Below are positions 11,440 through 23,992 of a DNA stretch of 64,000 nucleotides, in pieces; within the stretch, counting starts at the first letter, position 1; each line of letters opens with the position of its first letter. The notes beneath the pieces are model-generated. The model was not told where the DNA came from. It ran no database searches and was given only the letters and a program-made list of their open reading frames with translations. The position numbers and the translations under genes were made by a program. Source of the DNA: Cephalotus follicularis (Eukaryota > Streptophyta > Magnoliopsida > Oxalidales > Cephalotaceae); contig BDDD01002667.1 of the NCBI GenBank assembly GCA_001972305.1, forward strand, positions 16,106 to 80,105, in the 5' to 3' direction.

Positions 11440-11715
11440 CACCCTTTCTTGCTAACTTCCGTCTATACATTTCTTCTATTGGACATATGCGAGTACAAAT
11501 TCTCTCTTCGCAAGTGTCTGATTCCCAGATGTTAAATCTTATACTAGTCTCCAAATTATCTGACTCAATCTTTAGTGACATCTAAAGAAATCAGATTAGC
11601 AAATACTTCCATACCATTCATATCCTCAAATACCATAAAATCAACTCTCTGATACCATTCTTGGTATCAACATTAATCACAATCCTAGTCACCAAAATCT
11701 CTCTGATACCATTAC
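11440..11715 (-). other. Element B leader with tRNA-iMet primer-binding site
   Basis: The complement of the primer-binding site, CTCTGATACCA, lies at 11701-11711, next to the LTR end at 11716. A second identical CTCTGATACCA lies at 11647-11657, 54 bp away, inside a short duplicated leader segment. No ORF. Confidence 0.75.
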
Positions 11716-12954
11716 TGTAGCGCCCCCGACCCGAGTCCACTTTAAGCTCAAAGCGAGCTCCAAAGATCAGTGCGTTACGTGGGTGTGACCTTTGACCGTC
11801 AAATCGTTTAACCATTTAACGATCCATTTCATATCATATAATCTTGACTTAGATTAAAAATCTAACATTATTAATCATTAGCTTCCCAGGATTACATATG
11901 CTTACATCTTTGAACACCAATTTCAAAATATCATATTCTCATTATCATGACCGTTTCTAATACCTTTGCATTTGTACATCACTTAAACATGTAACCTTAC
12001 ACAGCGGCAAAAACATAATCTTATTACATCATAAAACAATTATATACTCACCTTTATCATTAACTTCTCATACTCTAGAGTATGTTCAATAACTTTTGAT
12101 ATCATCGTCTTACATAAAAACATCATAACCTATAGCATTCATTTCCTTACCTTAACATCTATACATCATTTATCATAAAATGTTAACACATGACATTAAA
12201 ACATAACTTCATAGCATATCATACTTCCTTTCCTTACACTTCTTTTGCAAACTTCCTCTAAAGCTCGCAATTTCACGTTCAACGTTTCCTGGAAGATTTA
12301 TTAGAAAACAAGACATTGAAACGAGTGAGCTTTAAAGAACCCAGTAAGAAACATAGTCATAAAAAGTTATCGAAATCCGTTATTTTCGATAATCTTTATC
12401 AAAACGTTTCAACATCATATATTTCAAAACATCTTTGAAAATCATCTTCTAGTTTTATAAAACCTGAACATTTCACTATCAAAATACTCTTTTCTGATAA
12501 CTTTCATAAAATAAGAACATTTCTAAAACCATACATTTTCTGGTGTATAACACCCACATACTTGAAAACAATCAAAAATGTTTTCCAATCATACTTTCTT
12601 TTGGCTTGTATCACAGCCATACTTGAAAACACCAGTCAAAATCCTTTTCTCCACATTCATAAACAAAACATCTTTAAAACCCTTTTTTTGTTCATATCTC
12701 ATGAAACAGAACATTTCATAAAACCTAATGGTCGCGAACCTTTAATGAACCCATTCACACCACTTCACCGGGGCATTGTGCACTCCCCGATTACTATCCT
12801 TACATCACATGCATGTCCGTGAGAACCCTCGGCTCCATTAACATTGAGCATCTCGCTCCATTCCCCTTGGATCGCAATCCAATGGTGGTTATTAATCTTT
12901 CACTAGATTAATCCTCACTGGATCGCAATCCAGATTCATAAATCATTTCTTAAT

Positions 12955-13218
12955 ACTTTGAGTGACCAACTCAAAGCATGCGTAAAACACTTCTCCTCAT
13001 TTGAGTACTTAACTCAAATGCATTCATAAAACATTTCTCTTCGTTTGAGTACGTAACTCAAATGCATTCATAAAACATTTCTCTTCATTTGAGTACTAAA
13101 CTCAAATGCATTTATAAAACATTTCTCTTCATTTGAGTACTCAACTCAAATGCATTCATAAAACATTTCTCTTTATTTGAGTAGTTAGCTCAAATGCATT
13201 CATAAAATGATTTCATAA
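12955..13218. repeat. 44-bp tandem array with hairpin core in LTR of B
   Basis: Six units begin at 12955, 12999, 13043, 13087, 13131 and 13175, exactly 44 bp apart. Each unit holds an inverted repeat TTTGAGTNNNNNACTCAAA followed by TGCATTCATAAAACATTTC. Diverged extra units follow to about 13390. A related hairpin, TGGATCGCAATCCA, occurs just before at about 12870-12935. The inner units are nearly identical and the outer ones more diverged. Confidence 0.9.
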
Positions 13219-14119
13219 AATCTTCCTTAATACCTTGAGTGATCAGCTCAATGCATTCATAAAACCTCATCGTAAAACATTTCTAAAACTGGTTTTCCAT
13301 ATAGAAGCCTTCATTTCATTTCATTTCACAATCATAAAACATATCTCATCACTTTGAGTAATTAACTCAAAAACATTTATAAAACAGCTTTGCATAACTT
13401 TTATAAAATAGATATTTCATATAGAAATGAGCTTTTCCCTGGAAAACTTAAAACATCAAAGTTAAAGTAGACATCCCATCGAATTCATATAGGTTAAAAT
13501 CATAAAATTCCATTGAGAAACGAAGCTGCAATGAATTTTTTAAAGTTTCAGTTTTCTTTTGAAAATAGGACCCGAGCAGCAGAAGAAAACGGGGCTTTTC
13601 ATCAAGAATTCGATAGAATTTCGAGATGCATAAAAGATAACAGTTAAAGTAGGCATCTTAAGGTTTTAAAAAAATTCAACCATTTGAAATTTCATCTAGA
13701 AATGAGTTAGATATGAATAAAACAATCTGATGCATAATTTGGAAGTAAAACAAAGGAAACTTTGGTGAAAATGGGTATAGAATTTCCTTACCTCACTATG
13801 ATCTCCTCCACTTCTTCTCTCCCAAGCATCCTCCTCTCTAATCTCAGCAGCAAGCAACCCTTCATCAGCTGAGAATGCACCCATATATAAAGAGAAAGGG
13901 AAACTTGGAGGCCAAGCTTGCATGGTGTCATCCATGACTTCACCCATGTGAGTTTGCCTCCTAGTTGCCCATGTGTTTATTTTAAACCAATCCAATGATG
14001 CCACCTACCCATTTCCACCAGAAAAAGATAAGTCTTCATTCCATTGCTTGACACATGTACTACAATCCATTTAAATCCTCCGAAACGGGATAAAAAGCTA
14101 GAATTATGTACCTTACACA

Positions 14120-14335
14120 GGGCAAAGCGTTGATGCTTTCTCCCTAAGTGTCACCGGTCACGGGCTTATCCTGAGTTCTCCAATTTCTATCCCGACTAAA
14201 GCGCTGATTCTTTGGTACAAAGCGTCGCCGCTTTAAGTCTTGTCTAGGTCAACCTCAATACTTGATCTCGAAGCGTCGAAGCTTACATTTGGAGCGTCAT
14301 CGGTTGCTTCCAAAGCGTTGACTCTTTACCTGGAA
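14120..14335 (-). promoter_or_regulatory. Degenerate YCGA site cluster in LTR of B
   Basis: Sites such as AAAGCGTTGATGCTTT, AAAGCGTCGCCGCTTTA and AAGCGTCGAAGCTT, clearly the same type as in A, C and D but more eroded, in keeping with the age of this element. Confidence 0.5.
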
Positions 14336-14586
14336 CCGTTAGTGCTTAAGCCAGAATTTCCAATCCAAAGCAATAACCTATTTCAATTTTCTTCTGGTCG
14401 TGCTGCACCCGAGCCCCTGCCCGCTGTCCGGGCAGCGGGATCCCCCATCCAATCACCGGGGAGCGGAACCCCCGAACCCCCCCAGCGTAGGGTCATACTA
14501 TGGGTCCCTTGAAATATTTGCCAATTTACACAATAGAAATCATCTTTGAATAATTAATAATTTTAATGGAAATTTGGGTCGTTACA

Positions 14587-14975
14587 CACCATGGAAAGGA
14601 GTCCGTTGGTTTGGGTTGAAAGTGAAGTTGAGTCCTTGGTTTATAGGACCCTTTGAAGTTTTGGGAAAGGTTGGCGCAGTTGCTTATCGATTAGCTTTGC
14701 CTCCATAGTTAGCACATGTCCATAATGTGTTCCACGTGTCTATGTTTAGCGGTTATCAGTATCATCCCCTTCACGTGGTCCACTGTCCTTTGGACAGGAT
14801 TCGAGAGTATTTATCTTGTGAGGAGGAGGCGGAAGCTATTCTTGATCGACAAGAATAGGCTACGCGTACAAAACCATTCCTTTTGTTAAGGTCTTATGGA
14901 AGAATCATCCGGAGAGTGAGGCTACTGGGAATTGGAGGATCACATTCGGGAGCAATACCCTCGCTTGTTTGATTA
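14587..14975 (+). pseudogene. Element C integrase C-terminus and chromodomain-like region (fossil)
   Basis: Reading reveals PWKGVRWFGLK, FIGPFEVLGKVGAVAYRLALP and VHNVFHVS, which closely match the same part of D (19562-20182, minus). It starts abruptly at the insertion point of B. Broken copy. Confidence 0.8.
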
Positions 14976-15013
14976 ATCTATGTGGTTATGATTTCAGGAC
15001 GAAATCCTTTTTA

Positions 15014-15034
15014 GGGGGGGGGGGGGGGGGGGGG
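15014..15034 (+). repeat. Poly-G run of 21 bases at the polypurine tract of C
   Basis: An uninterrupted run of 21 G lies just before the LTR start TGTAATATCC at 15036. In D the same place has only about seven (CCCCCCC on the plus strand near 19513-19519). It is likely an expanded polypurine tract, possibly with uncertain length from sequencing. Confidence 0.85.
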
Positions 15035-15035
15035 A

Positions 15036-17073
15036 TGTAATATCCTGTTTTGTTACGTATATGCTTGACGTGTCATATGTTACGTTCGGTTTATGTTATG
15101 TGCTATTCGGAATGTTTGCAATTGTTTTTTTAAAACTCTTTTATTTCTCTTCTTTATTTTTGCTTTTTTTTTGAGTCAAAAGAGCCGACGCCATTGTTTT
15201 AACATCGACGCTTTGACCCATAGGTAAAGCACCGACGCCTTCGATTAGCGATCGATGCTTTAGTCATTTTCCGTATTTGTTTTGGACAGTGACATGTTTT
15301 TGGAAATGACGATTCTTGCCATTTTTGTTTATCCAATTTTCCTTTAGTGTTGGACGCGTTTTCTGCTAAAAGGAAAGTTCTTAATCCACCGATTGTTGCC
15401 ATCAATTGCACGATCTCATCTTTGTTTTAAAACTACACCACCTGCATGTTTATACAAACTAGAAAAACCATTACCTGCATATTTACAAACCAACACAGCC
15501 ATTTTGTCCCCTTCGTTCTTCGTTGTTTTGGCTTCGACCGCAGGTATTTTCTAAACAAAAGCTTTAGTTTTTGTGATATATTACTGATATTGATCATTAG
15601 ATTATACTAAACATGTTAGAAATCGTTTTGATTATGAACTTTAGAGGCCATGTTTTAAAGAAAATTTTGGCCATGATTCAACCTGTAAATATATATGTTT
15701 ATGCATTATACTGTCATACTGGTGTTTTAAACAAAGGAATCATGTTTTATGACATACCTACTACTGTCTTGATGTATTATGATAAGCAAAACGGACTTTG
15801 TTCATAATTTTTAACTGATTAATCGACTGTTTTAAAATTTTGTTGAGACCAGAAAATATGTTTTAAAAAATCGTTATTGCTTCATGTAACCTGTATATGA
15901 GTATGATTACGCATAGAAATGTTATACTGGTACCTTGCAACCATAGAAGACATGTTTTACAAATTGCATACCACTATTTTATTGGATTATTTCTAAGGAA
16001 ACTGGATTTTGAAACTATTTTTATCGCCCAGTTCGTCTTAAGCGTCGACTGTTTTTCATTCCTATCGGGGCTTATACCCTAACTATCGACACCTTGGTTA
16101 TGTGTTATATGTAAGCGTCAACGCTTCCATAGTGTTTTGTCATGCATACCGTCGACACTTAGCTGTGTGTTATCATGTTACCTTCGATGCTTTAGTAGTG
16201 TTTTGCAATGCAATGCTTCGATGCTTTTTACCAGTGCTTAGTAATAATGTTGTCTTTAGCGCATCGACGCTTTTGCCCAATATGTCGACGTTTTCCTCTG
16301 TTGTTCGTGTGTGTAACGTGTATTATGTATCTGTTTGTGATATTTTGGATTTGGGTTGTATATTTAGGACTTCCGAGGCATCTGTTGTGACATATAGGGT
16401 GATTCTATACGTGCCTTTTGTTCCGTTCTAGTATTTGTTTGGATTCGAATAGCTAAGCTATGGATACTCCATTCCTTGATATTCCTTCGTTTTATTATGA
16501 ATTTCGTTATGCTTCAGATTTTGATATGTTTTGGAGATTAAGTCAGCTTTAATATTTTTATGAAAATTTAATATTTCTGACTTTATAAATTCAGCTATGA
16601 TTTATTTACGAAATGTTATGCGATCATCTCTTTTATTTTGAAAGTAAATTAGTTGATTTCTGATTATGAAATTATGTGCAATATGAAATTCTATCGTTTG
16701 ATAACGATTTTTGGATATGCTCCGAAAAACCTTTTTATATATGTGTTTTAAATTGATTATAATAAAATCAATATTTTTGAAATGGTGAAGTACTGAGTTT
16801 TTGTACCCACCTATGGGACATACCATAGGCATGTCCTTTGGCACGGAGGCATGACACTTTCCGTGGCGGCATGATTAGTCCATGGCGTCTCTCTATGTTA
16901 TGATATCCTATGTGGAGGTTTATGGATCCGCTATTTATGATAGAGGCGTATGGATCAATCCTAGAAATATGTGATATGATATGTTATGAGAATTGATTGT
17001 GTAGGGTCGTACACGTCATTTCTATTTGGCATGTGGACGTCGTGAATCCCCTGCGTATATGTGTTATGATATG
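15036..17073 (+). repeat. Element C 3' LTR, left part
   Basis: Starts TGTAATATCC after the G-rich tract and is alignable to the LTRs of D in reverse. YCGA clusters occur at 15182-15262 and 16040-16295. It stops at the insertion of D, whose target duplication ATATG is 17069-17073. Small ORFs at 15613-16431 lie in this LTR and are not supported as genes. Confidence 0.82.
15182..16295 (+). promoter_or_regulatory. YCGA site clusters in LTR of C
   Basis: Two clusters occur, at 15182-15262 and 16040-16295. Cores include 15185 and 15206 (21 bp apart), 16064 and 16085 (21 bp), and 16264 and 16285 (21 bp). Flanks are of the AAGCGTCGACGCTTT type, as in A and D. Confidence 0.45.
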
Positions 17074-19508
17074 TGTAACACCCCCGATCTGTGGGAGTCG
17101 CCACAGGTGCATATAACGGAAACTTAACATAATATATCAGATTAAAAACGTTCATCTTTATTAAAAACGTGATGGTTTAAAGCATAACCAATAACATATC
17201 GAAACTGATCATAAACAAAAACTTATTCAAAATCCCAAAAGTCATAAATCAAATTAACATATTGTTTATTAAATGGTTCCACCATGACCACATAAACATA
17301 AGGGATCAACTCCTAGATGATCCTCAGACATATGGGAGTCACTCTCATCACACATTGCCCCTTTGCTCCTGATAACCTGCCGCATGGAAACAAAAACGCG
17401 GCTGAGCAAACCTCAGTACGGATATAGAATATAAAACAGTAAACGATATTTTAAAGCAAGAAGATTTCAAAAGTACTTTAAAGTAGAAATCTTAAGCAAT
17501 AAAATAATATAAAACATACGTTGTAAATGCCCATGGCAAAACATATAAAGCAAGTTCATAACTTGAAACCATAAAAATACCTTTCCAAAACATAGGTTCC
17601 ATATCTGAGCACCAAAACCCATAACATATCAGAATCACATAATAGCAAGGGGTTCGTGACACCCACATTGCCAAATGGAATTGCAGTGTACGGCACTACA
17701 CATACAATTCCCATATCCCAAAACAAATCCCAAAAGCATATAACTAGGATCGATCCATATGCCTCTATCCCAAATCCTATCCAAGGATATCCCAGAGAGA
17801 CACCGTAAACAAATCACACCGTTACGGAAAGTGTCATGCCCCCATGCCAGGCTCACAACATGCCTATGGTACCCCCATAGGTGGTTATAAAAGCTCAGTA
17901 TTTCACCATTTCCAAAAACTATGATTTCATCAAATCATTTTAAAATTCATAGAAAGATTTCCCAAACATAAACATAAATCGTTCTCAAACGATATAAACA
18001 CATGCTTTCATAATCGGAAAAATCAACTCATTTAATTTCACAATAAGGAGATGATTTCATAACGTTTCGTAAACACATCATAACTGAATTCAGAAATATT
18101 TACCTCATAAAATATCAAGTGACTTTATTTTCAAAACCCAAATATAACAGAGTTCATAAACCCAAAGGAAACATATTCATAAAACCGATAGAGAACCCAA
18201 AGAAAGGAGAATCCGTACCTTAGCAGGTCGAAAATCTAAACAACTAGAATATCGAACTAAAGCACTTTATAAGTATCCTAAACTCCACCAATGATGATAT
18301 CACCACCTAATCATATGAATCAAAACATCACATAACATAAAAAGATAAAACACAAAAACTGCCATAAAGCATCGACAGTTTGTCCTTAGGCGTCGACGGT
18401 TTAGTTGCACAAAACGACAAAGCGTCGAGCCAAGAGTCGACTGACCAAAGCACAAAACAGTACAAAGCGGCGAAGCTCAGAACGAAAGCGTCGACGGTTT
18501 GCGTCAGACACAGAATACCAATTGCAAAAAATTGTTTCAAATCTATGGCTACATCAAAATTTTCTTAAACTCAAGCATAATTATTAACATGCAGGCTCTG
18601 TGACAAGTTATACCAATTCATAATTGCCAGATATACATACGATTTCATACGGAGAGTAGAACTTTGAAACCTAATTTTCCTGTATATAAATAGTTTATGC
18701 AACCATAACAAAATTTCGAATTCCTTTTGTTTAAATCCTAAAACCAGTGACATATACATATATCTACATACGTTGATAGCATGATTCCTTTGTTTTTAAA
18801 GCATCAATATTACAAGTTATGCATAAAACCCATGAATGAAAATATAAAGATAACAGCAGAATTTAGTTTCAACAGGCTTCCAAAATCATGCTCTAAATCA
18901 AGTTATAGTTGGTTTTAATACAAACTAAAGGATGATACAGAAACTACATAGTATAGACTACAACTTCCGTTTAGAAATTACCTTCAGAAAACGTCGAAAT
19001 CGATGCAGAAAAACGTGTTCAAAGTCGCTGTTCGTTTGTAGAAAGTGCATATATGAGTTTTGAATTTTAAAAGAATTTTGTCTGATAAATGCACAAATCC
19101 ATGTTTTAATTGTTAAAATCGGTATTTTAAGACATTGCCATACTAACTAAAACGCGTCAAACACTTAAGGAAATCGGATAACCCGAAAAAGGAAAGAATC
19201 CATCCTTCCAAAAACACTGTCACCGTCCAAACTGATATGGAAAGCAGACTAAAGCGTCGACTGTTTACTTAAAGCGTCGTCGGTTAAACGCTCAAATACA
19301 AAACGCGTCGAGGTCTCACGTTTAGGCGTCGACGTGCCTCACATCAGCCAAAGCGTCGGCGGTTCTAATAAGAGCGTCGGCGCTTTATGCCCAGAAAACA
19401 AAAATAAAAGAAATTCAATCTCAGAATCAAAGCATTCACAAACCATAGCATATTTCAAAAGACATAAACCCAACATAAAACATGTAAGCATAGGAACGGG
19501 ATATTACA
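17074..19508 (-). repeat. Element D 3' LTR
   Basis: On the plus strand it runs from TGTAACACCCCCGATC to GGGATATTACA (2435 bp), with TG/CA ends. It is followed by the C-rich complement of the polypurine tract at 19509-19520. Contains YCGA clusters at 18366-18505 and 19250-19390. Confidence 0.88.
18366..19390 (-). promoter_or_regulatory. YCGA site clusters in 3' LTR of D
   Basis: Pairs include 18372 and 18393 (21 bp apart) and 19257 and 19277 (20 bp). Sites read AAAGCGTCGACTGTTT, AGGCGTCGACGGTTTA and GAGCGTCGGCGCTTTA. The same clusters recur in the other LTR at 24536-24672 and 25420-25556. Confidence 0.5.
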
Positions 19509-19561
19509 TCCACCCCCCCTAAAAAAAATATTTCGTCCCGAAATCTTAACATACAAATACC

Positions 19562-22500
19562 TTAATCATACAAATGAGGGTATCGTTCCCGAATGTGCTC
19601 CTCCATCTCCCAAGTAGCATCACGTTCGGGATGGTTCCTCCATAACACCTTCACAAATTGAACGGTCTTGCTATGCGTAACCCGTTCCTGTCGATCCACA
19701 ATAGCCTCCGCCTCCTCATCATAAGATAAATCCTCCCGAATGCTGTCCAAAGGATAGTGGGCCATGTGTAGGGGATGATACTGATAACCCCTCAACAAAG
19801 AAACATGGAACACATTATGGACATGTGCTAACTGTCGAGGCAAAGCTAACCGATACGCAACTGCGCCAACCCTTTCCAGAACTTCAAATGGTCCTATAAA
19901 CCGAGGACTTAACTTTCCCTTCAGTCCAAATCGTCGGACGCCTTTCCAAGGTGAAACTTTTAAGAACACATGTTCACCAACTTTGAACTCCAAATCCTTT
20001 CGATGTTTGTCTGCATAACTTTTCTGTCGAGATTGAGCTGCCTTCAACCTCTCCCTTGCTATAGCCACTTTCTCAGTTGTGATTCGTACTAGCTCTGGTC
20101 CCTCGATAACTCTTTCTCTGACTTCATCCCAACATGTCAGAGCTCGGCATTTCCTCCCATAAAGAGCTTCAAACGAGGCCATACGAATACTAGCATGCTA
20201 ACTGTTATTGTAGGCAAACTCCACTAGGCTCAAATACTCATCCCAGCTCCCATCCACTCCAAAGCACCAGCCCTCAACATATCTTCTAAGGTCTGAATGG
20301 TCCTCTTTATCTACCCATCTGTCTGTGGATTGAAAGCTGTACTGAAATTTAGCCTAGTACCCCAAGCTTTCTGAAATCCCTTCCAAAACCGTGAAGTGAA
20401 ACGGGGATCCCTATCCGAAACAATAGATACAGGAGTCCCATGAAGTCTCACAATCTCCCGCTGGAAAACCTCCGCCAAGCAGTCCACAGAAAAGTCCTCT
20501 CGGATTGCCAAGAAGTGAGCTGATTTGGTCAACCGATCCACCACAACCCAAATAGCATCGTTTTGCCTATAAGTTCACGGCAAACCCGTAACAAAATCCA
20601 TCGCAATACTCTCCCATTTCCATACCGGAACTTCCAAGGGCTGTAACAAACCACTAGCTCGTTGGTGTTCGATCTTGACTTGCTGACAGACCAAACACTT
20701 CCCGACAAACTCTGCTATATCCCTCTTCATTCCGCTCCACCAAAAATTGTCCCTTAAGTCTCTGTACATTTTTGTAGAACCCGGATGTATAGAGAACGGA
20801 GAACTATGCGCTTCAGACAAAACGGCATCTCTGATAGTAGTATCTGCCGGAACACACAACCGACTACCCAACCAGATCACTCCATGCTCATCCACACAGA
20901 ACTCTGACTGTTTACCCTTTTCAATATTCTGAACAAAGGCCCAAAGCTCACCGTCATCACTCTGAGCTGCCTTAATTCGAGATATAAGGGTAGGTTCCAT
21001 ACACATGCCAGCCATATATCCATCTGAACCCCGAACAAACAAATTTAAATCCAATCGTTCCATATCTGCTATCAAATGTGACTGAGTAACCAAAGCCGCC
21101 ACACTCCCAGAACTCTTCCTACTCAGAGCATCAGCTACCATGTTTGCTTTACCAGGGTGGTACTGAATATTCAGATCGTAATCCTTCAAAAGATCTAACC
21201 AATGCCTCTGACGCATATTCAACTCCTTTTGCGTGAAGATGTACTTGAGACTCTTATGATCGGTAAAGACGTCACAAGTTTCTCCATACAAGTAGTGCCT
21301 CCAAATCTTTAATGCAAACACAACTGCCGCCAACTCGAGATCATGTGTAGGGTAATTCAATTCATAAGGTTTCAACTGTCTCGAAGCATATGCTATCACA
21401 TGACCATGCTACATCAGAACGCAACCCAAACCCTTTTTAGAAGCATCACTATAAATCTGGCATCCTCCCGACCTAGATGGTAAATGGAGAATCGGTGCAC
21501 ACACAAGACCATTCTTCAGTTTCTCGAAGCTTGCCTCCCGTTCATCATTCCACACAAACTTTGCTCCCTTTCTCATAAGCTGAGTCAATGGTAAGGCTAT
21601 AGAGGAGAAGCCTTCCACGAACCGCCTATAGTAACCAGCTAACCCCAAAAAGCTCCTTACCTCCGATACTGTAGTAGGTCTCAGCCATTTAGTAATAGCT
21701 TCAACCTTGGCAGGATCCACAGTAATCCCTTCCGCTGTAACCACTTGGCCTAAAAATGCCACCTGTTCCAACCAGAACTCACATTATGAGAACTTTGCGT
21801 ATAGCTGATTCCTCCTCAGAATACCAAGCACTATACGAAGTTGATCTTCATGTTCTTCCTTCGATTTCGAATACACAAGGATATCATTGATGAACACAAT
21901 CACAAACCGATCCAAAAACTCATGAAAAACCCGATTCATTAGGTCCATGAAAACTGCCGGCGCATTCGTAACCCAAAAGGCATCACCAGAAATTCATAAT
22001 GCCCATACCGTGTGCGAAAAGCGGTCTTAGGCACATCTTCATCTTTTATCCGCAACTGATGATATCCAGACATCAAATCGATCTTAGAAAAATACCGTGC
22101 ACCTTGGAGTTGATCAAACAGGTCATCAAGCCTAGGCAAAGGGTATTTATTATGAACAGTGATCCAATTTAGTTCTCTATAGTCAATACACAGTCTCATA
22201 GATCCGTCTTTCTTCTTTACAAACAAAACCGGAGCTCCCCACGGCGAAACACTCGGCTGGATAAAACCCCGATCTAACAACTCTTGCAACTCAATTGGTG
22301 CCATCCTATAAGGTGCTTTAGATATAGGTGTCGCCCCAAGAATGAGCTCAATGGTAAACTCCACTTCCCGTTGCGGTGGCAAACCCGGTAACTCCTCCGG
22401 AAACACATCAGAAATTCCCTAACCACAGGATAATCCTCAAGGTGAGACTCGACCCTTGAGACATCCTTCACAACCGCCAGAAACCCTTCCGCGCCCTTAG

Positions 22501-23071
22501 CTACTAACTTCTGAGCTTTCATAACGAATATGATCTTAACATCTTTCATAATCCGTGAACCCTGATAAACAAAATCAGGTCGATCCACATCTCCGAACAG
22601 AATCCTCCAAGCATGACAATCAATCGTAGCCCGATGGCGTTCCAACCAATCCATTCCCAGAATAACATCGAAATCATAAATATCCATAGGAAAAAGATTC
22701 GCATCACGAATCCGATCATCGAAAACAATAGGACAAGCATAAAAACATTCAGATATCACAACAGATGTTCCCATAGGAGTAGAAAGAACCAAAGCAGGAT
22801 CAAACAACTGCGAAGGCATCCCAAGATGCTGAACAAAAGATCTCGCTACAACCCAGTGCCTCGATCCAGTATCATATAACACATAAGCTCTACGATTACC
22901 AACAGAAATAAAACCCGAAACCGTACCTGGAGCATTAGCTGCCTGATGAGTCATAATTGCAAAGACTCGGCCTCCCACATTGCGCTGTCCAGCATTCACG
23001 CCATTTCCTTTCCTTTCCTTAGCACGAGGATCCTGACAATCCTTCGCGAGGTGCCCCATCTGTCCACACAC
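19562..23071 (-). pseudogene. Element D pol region: protease, RT, RNase H, integrase, chromodomain-like end (fossil)
   Basis: Read right to left on the minus strand. A knuckle CGQMGHLAKDC lies near 23040-23071, then protease with YDTGS (about 22860), then RT ([53 protein letters not shown]). RNase H follows ([44 protein letters not shown]), then integrase (ETCDV region, [42 protein letters not shown]). The end is chromodomain-like, WRNHPERDATWEMEEHIRERYPH cut short here to WRNHPERDATWE. Well-preserved sequence, about six breaks. Confidence 0.88.
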
Positions 23072-23810
23072 AAAATAGGCCCCACTAACTTTATAACAGG
23101 TACCGACTGGATGATACCTACCACCAGCATCATATCTAGCAATCTTAACATCGGGGTTACCCCCATAAGCTCCCTGTGCATTCTTCTTATCATTTCCTTG
23201 CTGACACTGCTGATTACCATCTTTATTCTGCTTGTGATTTCTCTTATGTTGTTTAACTCCTCTGCCCCTGTTCCATGAACTGCCATGACCCTTGCTCTAT
23301 TGTCCAGAATCTTGTTCTCTCCTATACCGCTTCTTATCTCCCTCCTGACGTGATGCCTGGAAGTCCAATCTCTCCAGCTCAATGTTTTTCACGGCATTAG
23401 CAACTTCAGCTACATCCACAAACCTGGAGTTTAGCAACTTTCCCCGAAACTGGTAATGCAGCTTCCACTGAAACTTTTCAGCTTGCTCTGAGGCTGACCC
23501 AGTCGTGGATCTAGCAAACCCAGCCAATCTAGTGAGACGGGCGAAGAACTCAGAAACTGTTTCCCCATCCCTCTGCCTGGTATTGACGAACTCTCTAGCA
23601 TAGGCCTCCTTATCAGCAGTGGGGAAATACTGCTGATAGTAGACATCCCAGAACTCAGACCACGTCAGAGCATCTGCATAACCTTCACCTTTAGCCGCAT
23701 TCAGAGTATTCCACCATTTCTGAGCATCCCCTTCGAGTTTGTAAGCTGCCAACCTTACTTTCTGCTCAGAACATTAAATATCTTCTCCATGTGTGCTATC
23801 CAGTGTTCGG
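22996..23810 (-). pseudogene. Element D gag region (fossil)
   Basis: Gypsy gag signature AYKLEGDAQKWWNTL at about 23700-23752, then FWDVYYQQYFPTADKEAYAREF and SVSEFFARLTRL-like segments, ending near the knuckle of the pol entry. The 5' leader and primer-binding site are not visible because the sequence jumps to LTR at the N at 23992. Confidence 0.82.
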
Positions 23811-23992
23811 CTTCCACAGGAGTCACAACCGAACTGAAGGACTACGGCCTCTATTTCTGAAACCGCTCAAGCAAAACATGAGTAGGTGTGCCATGCCTAT
23901 CCCCAGTTTCCATATCCCTCTGAACCTCTGCCGGAGCATTCTCCTCAACAACTTGTTCCCGATTCTGTTGTTGCATAACACGATTCACTTCN

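Larger units (their letters stand above)
7736..14586 (-). mobile_element. Element B: decayed Ty3/Gypsy retrotransposon with long 5' LTR
   Basis: On the minus strand, from right to left, it has a 5' LTR (11716-14586), a primer-binding site, a leader, gag remnants, then RT and RNase H remnants. It is cut off before integrase where it meets element A. The solo LTR 10323-11439 is a later insertion. The right end splits the pol of element C at 14586/14587. It is strongly decayed with many breaks, the oldest-looking copy here apart from C. Confidence 0.78.
11716..14586 (-). repeat. Element B 5' LTR
   Basis: On the plus strand it begins TGTAGCGCCCCCGACC, directly after the primer-binding site, and ends GGGTCGTTACA, giving TG/CA termini and a length of about 2.87 kb. 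This is typical of long-LTR chromoviruses. It contains a 44-bp tandem array (12955-13218), related hairpin units to about 13390, and degenerate YCGA sites (14120-14335). No host gene was seen; the short ORFs in it are not supported. Confidence 0.8.

Noticed and set aside
12955-13218. CRISPR-like array of regular units with palindromes
   Set aside because: The whole 44-bp unit repeats, there are no unique spacers, and it lies inside a plant retroelement LTR.
15613-16431. Cluster of small plus-strand ORFs as a possible host gene
   Set aside because: They lie wholly within the LTR of C, are short, overlap in different frames and show no domain.
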